Below are positions 15,266 through 23,900 of a stretch of 35,815 nucleotides of DNA, one piece after another. Under the pieces are notes generated by a model. It searched no databases. It saw only the letters and a program-made list of their open reading frames with translations, and was not told where the DNA came from. Both the position numbers and the translations under genes were made by a program. The DNA lies in assembly GCF_001044425.1 (NCBI RefSeq), contig NZ_LFML01000158.1:1-35815 (forward strand), written 5' to 3'. Origin of the DNA: Streptomyces roseus. Lineage in GTDB: Bacteria > Actinomycetota > Actinomycetes > Streptomycetales > Streptomycetaceae. How positions within the stretch are numbered: the first letter of the stretch is position 1; every line of letters starts with the position of its first letter.

Positions 15266-15733
15266 GTGTTCACGAGCGTTTTGATGATCGAGCAGCCGCT
15301 GACCAGCGTCGACGTGGACTTCGTCACCAGCCTGCACGGGGACGACCCGGTTTCCTTCCTCGTCCTCATGCAGCCCCGGGGTGACCAGGACCGGCTGCTG
15401 CGCGCCATCGACGACGTGGCCCTCGGCGAGATCCCCGACGCGCTCCGCGAGGCCGACGTACCGGAGGGCCACGCCGCCCGCGGCCCGGCCGAACAGGCAC
15501 TCGTCCACTCCCTGGAGGCCCTGCGCAAGAAGGGCGCCAAGGCCAGCGGGCAGATCATCGAGAACCATCCGCTCGACACACTGAAGGCCGTCGTCGAGGA
15601 GGCCAACGCCGACGAGGTGATCGTCCTGACCGCCCCGCACTTCGTCGAGGAGTTCTTCCACCGGGACTGGGCCTCCCGCGCGCGCCACAAGGTCGGGGTT
15701 CCGGTGCTCAAGCTCTTCGCCCACAACGAATAG
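15266..15733 (+). CDS. Usp-like small protein (sometimes labelled indole-3-glycerol-phosphate synthase)
   Basis: A 155-residue protein with an alternating alpha/beta pattern like universal-stress-protein or Rossmann-like folds, for example FLVLMQPRGD, ADEVIVLTAPHFVEEFFHRDW and VGVPVLKLF. The GTG at 15266 is the likely start because AAGGAGAG ends 7 nt before it. The ATG at 15248 lies against that SD and would put it inside the gene. Similar actinobacterial proteins are, from memory, sometimes named indole-3-glycerol-phosphate synthase, but this chain is far too short for the TrpC barrel and shows none of its motifs. The actual function is unknown. It precedes murC on the same strand with 106 bp between. 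Confidence 0.72.
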   Translation: MFTSVLMIEQPLTSVDVDFVTSLHGDDPVSFLVLMQPRGDQDRLLRAIDDVALGEIPDALREADVPEGHAARGPAEQALVHSLEALRKKGAKASGQIIENHPLDTLKAVVEEANADEVIVLTAPHFVEEFFHRDWASRARHKVGVPVLKLFAHNE

Positions 15734-15839
15734 GCTGGCATCCGACACACGCGCCGGGACATACGAGCCGGGGGGACACCTCCCCGCGCCGCCTCCCGCG
15801 TACCGATCCGTACCGACCCGCACCCTGGGGAGATCCCGT

Positions 15840-17237
15840 ATGACGCCGCCCGGCCTGCCGAACGCCATGGAACGCCCGCACTTCATCGGCATCGGCGGCG
15901 CCGGGATGTCCGGCATCGCGAAGATCCTCGCCCAGCGCGGCGCACGCGTCGCCGGCAGTGACGCCAAGGACTCCGAGACCGCCCGGGCGCTGCGCGCCCA
16001 CGGCGCCACGGTCCACATCGGGCACGAGGCCGGGCACCTCGCCCCCGACGCCACCTGCGTCGTCGTCTCCAGCGCCATCCGCGCCGACAACCCGGAGCTG
16101 GCGCGCGCCGCCGAGCTCGGCGTCCCCGTCGTGCACCGCTCGGACGCCCTGGCCGCCGTGATGGAGGGCCTGCGGCCGATCGCGGTCGCCGGTACGCACG
16201 GCAAGACCACCACCACCTCGATGCTGGCGGTGTCCCTGTCGGCGCTGGGCCTGGACCCCTCGTACGCCATCGGCGGGGACCTGGACGCCCCCGGCTCCAA
16301 CGCCCACCACGGCGAGGGCGACCTCTTCGTGGCGGAGGCGGACGAGAGCGACCGCAGCTTCCACAAGTACGCCCCGCAGGTCGCGATCATCCTCAACGCG
16401 GAACTCGACCACCACGCGAACTACGCCTCGATGGAAGAGATCTACGAGTCCTTCGAGACCTTCGTCGGCAAGATCGTGCCCGGCGGCACCCTGGTCGTCG
16501 CCCACGAGCAGGAGGGCGCCGCGGAGATCGCCGCCCGGGTCCGCGGCACGGAGGGCCTCGACGTCGTCACCTACGGCGAGGAGGAAGGCGCCGACGTCCG
16601 GATCACGAAGATCACCCCGCGCGGTCTGACCAGCGAGGTCACCGTGGTCATCGACGGCCGGATGCTCACCTTCACCGTCTCCGTGCCCGGCCGCCACTAC
16701 GCGCACAACGCCGTCGCCGCCCTCGCCGCCGGCGTGGCCCTCGGCATCCCGGTGCACAACCTGGCCTCGGCCCTCGGCAAGTACACCGGCGTCAAGCGCC
16801 GCCTCCAGCTCAAGGGCGAGGCCGCCGGCGTGCAGGTCATCGACTCCTACGCGCACCACCCGACCGAGATGACCGCCGACCTGGAGGCCATCCGCGGCGC
16901 GGCCGGGGACTCCCGGATCCTCGTGGTCTTCCAGCCGCACCTCTTCTCCCGCACCCAGGAGCTGGGCAAGGAGATGGGCCAGGCGCTCGCCCTCGCCGAC
17001 TCCGCGGTCGTCCTCGACATCTACCCGGCCCGCGAGGACCCGATCCCCGGCATCACCAGCGAGATCATCATCGCGGCCGCCCGCAGCGCCGGCGCCGACG
17101 TCACCGCCGAACACGACAAGGCCGAGGTCGCCGACGTCATCGCGGGAATGGCGAAGCCCGGTGATCTCGTTCTCACCATGGGCGCGGGTGACGTCACGGA
17201 CCTGGGTCCGGCGATCCTCGCCCGCCTGACGGACTGA
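15840..17237 (+). CDS. murC: UDP-N-acetylmuramate--L-alanine ligase
   Basis: A 465-residue cytoplasmic ATP-dependent ligase that attaches L-alanine to UDP-MurNAc, the first peptide step of peptidoglycan precursor synthesis. The N-terminal Rossmann motif is HFIGIGGAGMSGIA (14-27), the ATP loop is GTHGKTTTTSM (near 118-128), and other Mur-ligase marks are EADESDRSFHKY, LNAELDHHANY, GRHYAHNAVAA and DSYAHHPTEM. Length is normal. The ATG at 15840 follows GGGGAG at 7 nt spacing. It lies outside the usual division and cell-wall cluster and is followed by msrB after 21 bp, so the two are likely cotranscribed. Confidence 0.95.
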   Translation: MTPPGLPNAMERPHFIGIGGAGMSGIAKILAQRGARVAGSDAKDSETARALRAHGATVHIGHEAGHLAPDATCVVVSSAIRADNPELARAAELGVPVVHRSDALAAVMEGLRPIAVAGTHGKTTTTSMLAVSLSALGLDPSYAIGGDLDAPGSNAHHGEGDLFVAEADESDRSFHKYAPQVAIILNAELDHHANYASMEEIYESFETFVGKIVPGGTLVVAHEQEGAAEIAARVRGTEGLDVVTYGEEEGADVRITKITPRGLTSEVTVVIDGRMLTFTVSVPGRHYAHNAVAALAAGVALGIPVHNLASALGKYTGVKRRLQLKGEAAGVQVIDSYAHHPTEMTADLEAIRGAAGDSRILVVFQPHLFSRTQELGKEMGQALALADSAVVLDIYPAREDPIPGITSEIIIAAARSAGADVTAEHDKAEVADVIAGMAKPGDLVLTMGAGDVTDLGPAILARLTD

Positions 17238-17258
17238 GAACGAGGGAGCGGGAGAGTC

Positions 17259-17666
17259 ATGTCGTACGAGGTCGAGAAGACGGACGAGCAGTGGCAGGCC
17301 GAGCTGACGCCGTCCGAGTACCAGGTACTGCGCCTGGCGGGCACCGAGCCGGCGTTCCGCGGTGAGTACACCGACACCAAGACCGCCGGCGTCTACTCCT
17401 GTCGCGCCTGCGGTTCCGAGCTCTTCCGCTCCACCGAGAAGTTCGAGTCGCACTGCGGCTGGCCGTCCTTCTACGACCCGAAGGACTCCGACGCGGTCGA
17501 GCTGAAGGCCGACACCACGCACGGGATGGTCCGCACCGAGGTCCTCTGCGCGAAGTGCGGCTCCCACCTCGGGCACGTGTTCGAGGGTGAGGGGTACCCC
17601 ACCCCCACCGACCAGCGCTACTGCATCAACTCCATCTCGCTGCGCCTCACCCCCGACGCGGGCTGA
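17259..17666 (+). CDS. msrB: Peptide-methionine (R)-S-oxide reductase
   Basis: A 135-residue MsrB that reduces methionine-R-sulfoxide in proteins. Zinc cysteines are Cys48/Cys51 (CRAC) and Cys97/Cys100 (CAKC). The catalytic Cys122 is in RYCINSISL, and Cys66 in HCGWPSFYDP could be the resolving residue. The GHVFEGEGYPTPTDQRYCIN block is diagnostic. The ATG has a GGGAG-type SD. Its last 20 bp overlap, tail to tail, the 3' end of the minus-strand di-iron gene. Confidence 0.95.
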   Translation: MSYEVEKTDEQWQAELTPSEYQVLRLAGTEPAFRGEYTDTKTAGVYSCRACGSELFRSTEKFESHCGWPSFYDPKDSDAVELKADTTHGMVRTEVLCAKCGSHLGHVFEGEGYPTPTDQRYCINSISLRLTPDAG

Positions 17667-18414
17667 CGGGGGTCGCGGCCACGCGGTCCACGGCGGGCAG
17701 GAACTGGTCGTAGAAGCGGGACTTGAGGTGCAGGGCCCGCTCCTCCAGCTCCCGGAAGCCGTCGGTCGACTCCTCCTGGGCGAGGAGTTCGGTCACCCGC
17801 GTGGCCAGGCGGTCGGAGTGGGAACCGGACAGCAGCGACACCGTCGCCAGCGAGTGCGTCTTCGCGTCGTGGACGTGGTGCGGGTGGTAGAAGCGGGAGC
17901 GGTTCGTGCCCTCCTCGGTCAGCAGGGGGGCCATCCGCTCCCACAGCCGTCCGTACTCGACGGAGACCAGCACCTCGCCCCAGAACCGCAGGATCGTCAG
18001 CAGCCGCAGGTCCGCGTCGGCGTGGCCGCCCGCGTCCGCGATCAGCTCCAGGGTGTCCTGGACGACCGCGCGCGTGGCGGCCGTGGGACGCGAGGCCACC
18101 AGGGCGGGGCGGGAGATCCCCAGCCGCCGCATGTCGTGGGTCATGTCCTCCCGGTGCGAGGGCGTGCGGCCGTGGCCGTCCGGATACTCCTCCCGCAGGA
18201 TGACCCGGGCGATCCGCAGCCCGGCCTCGTCGCGCAGCAGGTCGATCGCGAGGTCGTAGGCGGGGGTGAAGGCGAGCGAGACGAAGCGCCGCTGGAGCAG
18301 GAGCGCGGCGAAGTCCTCCTCCGGGAGCCCGGCGACGTTCGCCAGGACCGGATGGGCCCGGAACTCCTCGATCAGTGCGTCCTCGAAGCCGTCCAGAGCG
18401 TGCAGATCGTGCAT
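17647..18414 (-). CDS. Haem-oxygenase-like di-iron (HDO-type) protein
   Basis: A 255-residue, mainly helical protein resembling the iron-containing redox / haem-oxygenase-like di-iron group. Candidate metal ligands are Glu75 or Glu76 and His87 (ILREEYPDGHGRTPSHRE), Glu147 or Glu153 (GEVLVSVEYG), and Asp183 with His187 (HDAKTH, the D-x3-H typical of the fold). Enzymes of this group use O2 for N-oxygenation, desaturation or C-C cleavage; no substrate can be deduced. The ATG at 18414 has GGAAAGG about 9 nt upstream. It starts 19 nt after the stop of the PLD-like membrane gene, so the two form an operon. Its end overlaps msrB convergently. The family call is by motif and of medium certainty. Confidence 0.68.
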   Translation of the reverse strand: MHDLHALDGFEDALIEEFRAHPVLANVAGLPEEDFAALLLQRRFVSLAFTPAYDLAIDLLRDEAGLRIARVILREEYPDGHGRTPSHREDMTHDMRRLGISRPALVASRPTAATRAVVQDTLELIADAGGHADADLRLLTILRFWGEVLVSVEYGRLWERMAPLLTEEGTNRSRFYHPHHVHDAKTHSLATVSLLSGSHSDRLATRVTELLAQEESTDGFRELEERALHLKSRFYDQFLPAVDRVAATPVSPRRG

Positions 18415-18433
18415 GGCCGTACCTTTCCGTGGA

Positions 18434-19363
18434 TCACAGGCTGATGCTTGCCACCGACGCGCGCCAGTCGAGGAGGTCCACGTCGTTGCCGATGCTCCAC
18501 AGCGTGCGCAGCTCCTGCTGGACCTCTTCGCCCATGACCGTGTCCGCGCCGTCGATCTCGATCTGGGTGGAGTCGATGGCGAGCTGGCCGTGCAGGAACG
18601 AACTGACCAGAAAATGCTCATCGGCCTTGAACACGGCGATCGAGGGCAGCGAGTTGTAGAGCCTCACCTGGAGCCGCGCCCGGCTCGCGGCCGGGATCTG
18701 CGCGTTCAGTTCGGCGAGGCCGGCGAGGCAGGACTCCACGCTCGCCCGTACGTTCACCGCGAGCGCCGGGTCGCGCACCGCCCTGAGCGCCTCGTCCCGC
18801 AGCCCGGCCACCGGCGACGACGGGTGCAGGAGCAGGACGCGCACGTGGACCTGCTGGTCGGTGAGCGCCTTGTGCATCGCGGCCTTGAGCCGGTGCAGGT
18901 TGGGGATCCACGTCTGCAGGATCACCAGCTCGTCCGCGGCGTTCCCCAGGAACCCGGTGAACACGTCCTCGGGGAAGCGGGTGTGCACCGCGACCACACC
19001 GCCGTAGTGCTGCCGCTTGAGGCGGCCGGCGATGGCGTCGATGTCCAGCTTGGACAGGTGCGCCTCGACGTTGGCGTTGAGGGTGTCGATCTTCGTCTGG
19101 ACACTGGTGTCCAGGGCCTTGACGTCGTCCTGAACCTCGTCGAGCCGTTTCAGCCGGTCGAGTTCGAGCAGCAGGAAGACCGTGACCGTGCTCAGGATGA
19201 GCAGCGTGACCTTGGGGAGCGCGCCGCCGGGGGCCAGCGCGTCGAGCCATCCGAACAGGTCCGCCAGCAGGACGACCACGCCCGACGTCGCCATCAGGCC
19301 GAGCGCCAGCTGTTCCACCCTGCGCCGGACGTCCGCGCCCCGACCTCGCACCGCGTCGCTCAT
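18434..19363 (-). CDS. Two-TM membrane protein with PLD-like cytoplasmic domain
   Basis: A 309-residue protein. Hydrophobic segments lie at about 21-43 and 53-69, separated by only a short loop. A coiled-coil-like stretch (LKRLDEVQDDVKALDTSVQTKIDTL, about 71-95) follows, then a C-terminal alpha/beta domain similar to phospholipase-D-like domains of the kind found in signalling or immunity proteins (LVILQTWIPNLHRLKAAMHKAL, VRLYNSLPSIAVFKADEHFLVSSFLHG). No H-x-K-x4-D catalytic motif is visible, so it may bind rather than cleave. The ATG at 19363 has GGGGGAA just upstream; a longer in-frame start exists but lacks support. Cotranscribed with the di-iron gene 19 nt downstream. Role unknown. Confidence 0.68.
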   Translation of the reverse strand: MSDAVRGRGADVRRRVEQLALGLMATSGVVVLLADLFGWLDALAPGGALPKVTLLILSTVTVFLLLELDRLKRLDEVQDDVKALDTSVQTKIDTLNANVEAHLSKLDIDAIAGRLKRQHYGGVVAVHTRFPEDVFTGFLGNAADELVILQTWIPNLHRLKAAMHKALTDQQVHVRVLLLHPSSPVAGLRDEALRAVRDPALAVNVRASVESCLAGLAELNAQIPAASRARLQVRLYNSLPSIAVFKADEHFLVSSFLHGQLAIDSTQIEIDGADTVMGEEVQQELRTLWSIGNDVDLLDWRASVASISL

Positions 19364-19377
19364 GTTCCCCCGACCCC

Positions 19378-19389
19378 CGGACCGGTCCG
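19378..19389. promoter_or_regulatory. 12-bp palindrome upstream of the PLD-like/di-iron operon
   Basis: CGGACCGGTCCG is a perfect 12-bp palindrome 15 bp before the ATG at 19363, in the 85-bp gap after the LuxR pair. It could be an operator; GC-rich chance palindromes are common here, so support is weak. Confidence 0.25.
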
Positions 19390-19448
19390 TCCGCCTGAGC
19401 GCTGACCGTACACCCGTGCAGCTGCGGGCAAGCACGCCTTTCCGGCCA

Positions 19449-19940
19449 TCAGATGAGGCTGTGGCGGACGGCGCAGGCCACGGCGTGGGCCCGGTTGCGG
19501 GCCTGCAGACGGGACATCAGCTCGTAGATGACGTTCTTGATCGTGTGCTCGGAGCAGGACAGGGTGCGGGCGATCACCGCGTTGCCGTGGCCCTCGGCCA
19601 TCAGCGTGAGGACGGCGGTCTGGCGGGCCGTGAGCCGCGGAGCGTCCGCCGGGGCCGCCGCCGACCGGGCCGCGGGGGTGTCCGCGCCGGCGGCCGCGGC
19701 CGGGGCGGAGGTGGCCGCGCCGAGCAGACGGACCAGGGCGGGGTAGGGCATCCGGCCGTCGCCGGCCTGGCGCAGCAGGGCCAGCCGGTCGGGGGCGGCG
19801 GGGGCGGCGGGGGTCCGTACGGGCGCGAGCTCGCGCATCTCGCCCAGCTCGGGAAGCTCGGGAAGCCCACCCAGCTCGGGCAGCTCGCGGAGGTGACGCA
19901 ACGCGTGCGTCTCGCGGGTCAGTTCGGCGACGGCGCTCAC
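19449..19940 (-). CDS. LuxR-type HTH regulator (second of an overlapping pair)
   Basis: A 163-residue transcription factor with a C-terminal LuxR/NarL helix-turn-helix: LTARQTAVLTLMAEGHGNAVIARTLSCSEHTIKNVIYELMSRL, about residues 102-144. The N-terminal 100 residues have no receiver domain. They include a short Leu-Pro-Glu-Leu repeat (about residues 20-35) and an Ala/Pro-rich linker. The GTG start overlaps the stop of the upstream regulator by 4 bp (GTGA). The two HTH domains share the ending RNRAHAV-A-A-R, suggesting a duplication. A heterodimer controlling the divergent lanthipeptide genes is a reasonable inference. Confidence 0.82.
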   Translation of the reverse strand: MSAVAELTRETHALRHLRELPELGGLPELPELGEMRELAPVRTPAAPAAPDRLALLRQAGDGRMPYPALVRLLGAATSAPAAAAGADTPAARSAAAPADAPRLTARQTAVLTLMAEGHGNAVIARTLSCSEHTIKNVIYELMSRLQARNRAHAVACAVRHSLI

Positions 19941-20572
19941 AGCAGGCCCACCCGCATCGCGTAGGCGACCGCGTGCGCGCGGTTGCGGAGCCGGAACCGC
20001 TGGGTGATGTCGTGGACGACGCTCGTCACCGTCCGCGGCGAGTAGCACAGCTGCTTGGCTATCTCGTTGGTCTCGTGCCCGTCGGCGACCAGCCGCAGCA
20101 CGCTGCGCTCCCGGTCGCTCAGGCCCGCCGCCGCCCACGGGTCCGTGCCCTCGTCGGAGCCGCCGCCCGCCCGGCCGCCGGCGCCGGAGCGCTCCAGCAG
20201 CCGGTCCAGGAGGTCCGGCGGGAGCGTGCAGTCGCCCCGGGAGGCGGCCAGTACGGCGCGGGAGAGGCGGGTGACGTCCGCCTCGCGGCGGCGCAGCAGC
20301 CCCCGGGCGCCGGCGGCGATGGCGTGCAGGGCGCCGTCGGGTGCCAACTCTCCTGCCACCAGGACGACATCGGGCCGGGACGGGGCGTCGCGGACGGTGC
20401 GCAGGACGTCGAGCTCCGGACGCCCCACCTGGTCCACGGTCATGACCACGACCCGCGCGGCCTCGCCCGCGCCGGTCAGGCAGACCTCGGGGCAGGCGAA
20501 CAGGGTGCTCTTGGTTCCGGCTTCCAGCACGGGGTCGAACGCGACGACGTCGACAGGGACGGGTACTCCCAC
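19937..20572 (-). CDS. LuxR-type response-regulator-like protein (first of an overlapping pair)
   Basis: A 211-residue regulator. Residues 1-125 show the beta/alpha rhythm of a response-regulator receiver (VVVMTVDQVGRP, DVVLVAGELAPDG, HAIAAGARGLLRR). The acidic pocket and phospho-acceptor Asp are not clearly preserved, so it may be a pseudo-receiver. A Gly-rich linker follows, then a LuxR HTH: LSDRERSVLRLVADGHETNEIAKQLCYSPRTVTSVVHDI, about residues 149-187. The GTG at 20572 is well supported by GGAGG 6 nt upstream. It is transcribed away from lanM across a 390-bp region that holds inverted repeats, and is translationally coupled to the second regulator. Confidence 0.85.
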   Translation of the reverse strand: MGVPVPVDVVAFDPVLEAGTKSTLFACPEVCLTGAGEAARVVVMTVDQVGRPELDVLRTVRDAPSRPDVVLVAGELAPDGALHAIAAGARGLLRRREADVTRLSRAVLAASRGDCTLPPDLLDRLLERSGAGGRAGGGSDEGTDPWAAAGLSDRERSVLRLVADGHETNEIAKQLCYSPRTVTSVVHDITQRFRLRNRAHAVAYAMRVGLL

Positions 20573-20962
20573 CAGGTCCTCCGATGATCATCCGCCGGCC
20601 GGGGTGCCGGACAGGGCGGAAGGGGCACTGCACCCAGGTTGCGGGTGGGGGACCGTGGGCGGCATCGGGACGCAGCCCCCACATTTGTGAAGGACCCCTC
20701 CGGCAGCCGCGGTTCCCGTACGGACACGGGCTCTTCCGCGGGGCGGGCCCGGCCCCGGTCCGCGGGCCCGGCCCGGTCCGGAGGGCGGCCCCCGGCCCTC
20801 CGGCGCGCCCGCGACCTGCCGGAACCCGTACGCCGGGGGCCCGGCCGGAGGCCTTCGCACCACCCCCGCCCGCAGGCCCGCGCCCCCCGTGGGGGCGGTC
20901 CCACGGAATATGGGGGATCGGCCCCCATGTGCGCGCCCCCCGCGCTCTGAGAGTTTTCTCCT
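20573..20962. promoter_or_regulatory. 390-bp divergent control region between LuxR pair and lanM
   Basis: I see no gene here; open frames through it have scattered Arg/Pro/Gly composition and no family features. It must carry promoters for both the regulator pair and lanM. It contains two GC-rich inverted repeats near the lanM side (given separately). Two short related stretches, CCCCCACATTTGTG near 20679 and CCCCCATGTG near 20922, are also present. No -10/-35 pair was convincing. Confidence 0.5.
20881..20928. promoter_or_regulatory. Two tandem inverted repeats upstream of lanM
   Basis: Repeat one has CGCCCCC (20881-20887) and GGGGGCG (20891-20897) around a 3-bp spacer. Repeat two has ATGGGGG (20910-20916) and CCCCCAT (20922-20928) around a 5-bp spacer. 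Their centres are about 30 bp apart, three helical turns, and the second ends 34 bp before the GTG of lanM. Either operators for the adjacent LuxR proteins or leader hairpins would fit. Confidence 0.4.
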
Positions 20963-23900
20963 GTGACCGACACCGCCACCCTCGCCGAAGAATCCCAGGT
21001 CGGCGGCCTGGCCCCCACCTGGTGGGCCCGGGCCCTGAACCTGCGGGAGCGTCTCGCCGCCCCGGGTACCCCGGTACCCGCGCCGGCCGCCGCCCCCCAC
21101 AGCCGACCGGCCTCCTGGTCCCTGGGGGACGCGGACGGCTTCGCGGCCCGGCTGGCGAGCCTGGGTGTCACGCAGGACACGGCGTACGCCCTCGCGGCCG
21201 AGGCCCCCGGCCGGCTGGCCGCCCGTACGGCCAAGCCCGCATGGGCCCGCTCCGTCGAGCGGATGGTGGCAGCGGCCCCCGCAACGGCCCCCGCCGGCCT
21301 CGCCACCGGCACTCTGCCCGCGGCGGCGGACGCCGACGGCGCCGCGGTGTTGCTGCCCGCGCTGCGCCCCTTGGTCGGCGCCGCCTGGGAGCAGGCGGCC
21401 CCGTACCTCGACCTCACCGGCGGTGAACTCGCCGCCGTACGGGCCGCCTTCGAGGAGGGCCTCGGCGACCGGCTGGTCCGCCAGTCGGCCCGCACCCTGG
21501 TCCGCGAACTCCACCGGGCCCGTACCGAAGGCCTGTTGGCGGGGGAAACCCCCCGGGAGCGGTTCGCGGACTTCGTGGCCCGGCTCGGCACCCGGCAGGG
21601 GCTCGCCGCGCTGTTCACCCGCCACCCGGTGCTCGGCCGGATGCTCGGCCAGGCCTGCGACCAGGCGGCCGCGGCCACCGTGGAGCTCTTCGCCCGCTTC
21701 ACCGTCGACCGCCCGCGGATCCTTACGGGCCTGCTGGACGGCACGGACCCGGGGGCCCTCGTACGGGTGGACCTCGGCCGGGGCGACGTCCACCAGGGCA
21801 ACCGGTCGGTGGCCCTGCTGCGCTTCGCCGGCGGCGCGACCGTCGTCTACAAGCCCCGGCCGCTCGACCAGCACGTCCTGCTGGACCGGGCGGTCGACTG
21901 GGCCAACGCCAAGGTGGCGGGCCTGGGCCTGCGGACCCCGCGGTCGGTGCGCGGCGAGGGCTACGGCTGGATGGAGTTCATCGAGCACGACTGGTGCTCC
22001 ACGCCCACCGAACTGGACCGGTTCTACCGGCGCCAGGGCGCCCTGCTCGCCCTGCTCTACGCGGTCGACGGCGTGGACATGCACTACGAGAACGTCATCG
22101 CCTGCGGTGACCAGCCGGTGCTGGTGGACGCCGAGACCCTGCTGCACGCCGGGCTGCCGGCGGCCGTGACCTGCGGCTCCGACCCGGCGGCGGAGGCCCT
22201 CGCGGCCTCGGTGTACCGCACCTGCCTGCTGCCGAGCCTGCTGATCGGCGAGAACGGCGCCATGGACATCTCGGCCCTCGGCGGCGGGGACGGCGGCTCC
22301 TACCCGAGCGACGGACTGCGCTGGGAGGGGGCCGGAACGGACGGGATGCGGCTGCTGCGCGCCCCCGTCGCCACCGGGGCCGGGCAGAACCGGCCGGGCC
22401 CGCAGGGCGGGACGGCCGGCCACGCCGACCACCGCGCGGCGCTGCTGGAGGGTTTCCGGGCCGGGTACGACGCGATCACCGAGCACCGGGCGGAACTGCT
22501 GGGCACCGGGCCGGCCGACGGAGGGCTGCTGGCCCGCTGGGCCACCAGCCCGGGTCGCATGATCGCCCGGTCGACCCGCCTCTACACGACCCTGCTCGAC
22601 GAGTCCACCCACCCCGACCTGCTGTGCGACGCGCTGACCCGGGACACGGTGCTCGCCGTGCTCTGGACGGAATCCGAGCACGACCCGGCGCGCGGGCGGC
22701 TGGTCGAGGACGAGATCGCCGACCTGTGGGCCGGAGACGTGCCGCTCTTCTACCACCACCCCGCGGACACCGCGCTGAAGACCTCCCGGGGCACCCGCCT
22801 GGAGGGGGTGCTGCCGGCCCCGAGCCTGCACACCGCCCGCGCCAAGATCGCCGCCATGGGGGAGGTGGACCGCCACGACCAGGAGTGGATCATCTCGGCC
22901 ACGCTCGCCGTCACCGGCGCCAACCTCAGTGTCGGCGGCCCGCGTTCGACCCTGGCGGGCCCCGCCGCACCGGTCGTCGTCCCCGAGCCCTCCCGGCTGC
23001 TGGCCGCGGCCTGCGGGATCGCCGACGAGATCGCGGCCCGGGCGGTGCACGGCGCGGACCGCGTCAACTGGCTCGGCCTGGAGCAGATCAGCGGAGACCA
23101 CTGGGCCGTCCTGCCGATGGGCGGCGGGCTCGCCCAGGGCTACTGCGGGGTCGCGCTCTTCCTGGCCCAGCTCGGCGCCCTGACCGGGGCCGAGCGGTAC
23201 ACCGCGCTGGCCCGCCAGGCCGTACGGCCGCTGCCCGCGCTGCTCGCCGCGCTCGCCGCCGACCCCGGGCTGGGGGCCGCGGTGGGACCCGGCGCCCTGC
23301 ACGGGATCGGCGGCATCGTCTACACGGTGGCCCGGCTCGCCCCGTTGCTCGGCGAGGATCTGGCCGGCTGTCTGCCCGACGCGCTCGCCGCCCTGGAACG
23401 TGCCGCCCTGGCCGATGCCGGGGAAGGAGCCGACGGGCCGGCCACGCTGGCCGACGGTCTCGCCGGAGCCCTGGCCGCCGCGGTCGCCGCGCAGCGCACG
23501 TACGGGTCCGTGGCGCGGGGCGCGGCCCGGCGGCTCGCCGAACGGCTGCTGGCCCGGGCCGAGAAGAGCCTTGCCGAAGCGCGCCCCGCGGTCCCCGGCT
23601 TCGCCCACGGCGACGCCGGCATCGGCTGGGCCCTGCTGCGCCACGCCGCCGCCCTGGAGGAGGCGGGAGAGCCGGGTGGCGCGTACGCCCGGACCGGCGC
23701 GGCCCTGCTGCGCCCGGCGCTGGACGAAGCCCTGCTCCGCCCCGCCGACCTCGACTGGCATACGGGCCTCGCGGGCACCGCGCTCGCCGCCGCCGACGTA
23801 CTGGGGCGGGTCACGGGGCAGCCGGTCCCGGCGGCGCAACTCGACCGGTGCGCCGTCTTGTTGGGCGCCCCCAGCACCTCACCCGACCTCAGCCTGCACC

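Noticed and set aside
14251..15762. Upstream extension of the zapE frame on the minus strand
   Set aside because: It runs antisense through the RibD-like and Usp-like genes, both well supported on the plus strand, and has low-quality composition.
20639..20950. Open frame of 103 codons in the lanM-LuxR gap
   Set aside because: Random Arg/Pro/Gly composition, no RBS, and it covers the region that must hold the divergent promoters and the inverted repeats.
20588..23839. Very long minus-strand open frame (over 1000 codons) opposite lanM
   Set aside because: Gly/Arg/Pro-rich, without motifs, caused by GC bias opposite a real gene whose LanM motifs are unmistakable.
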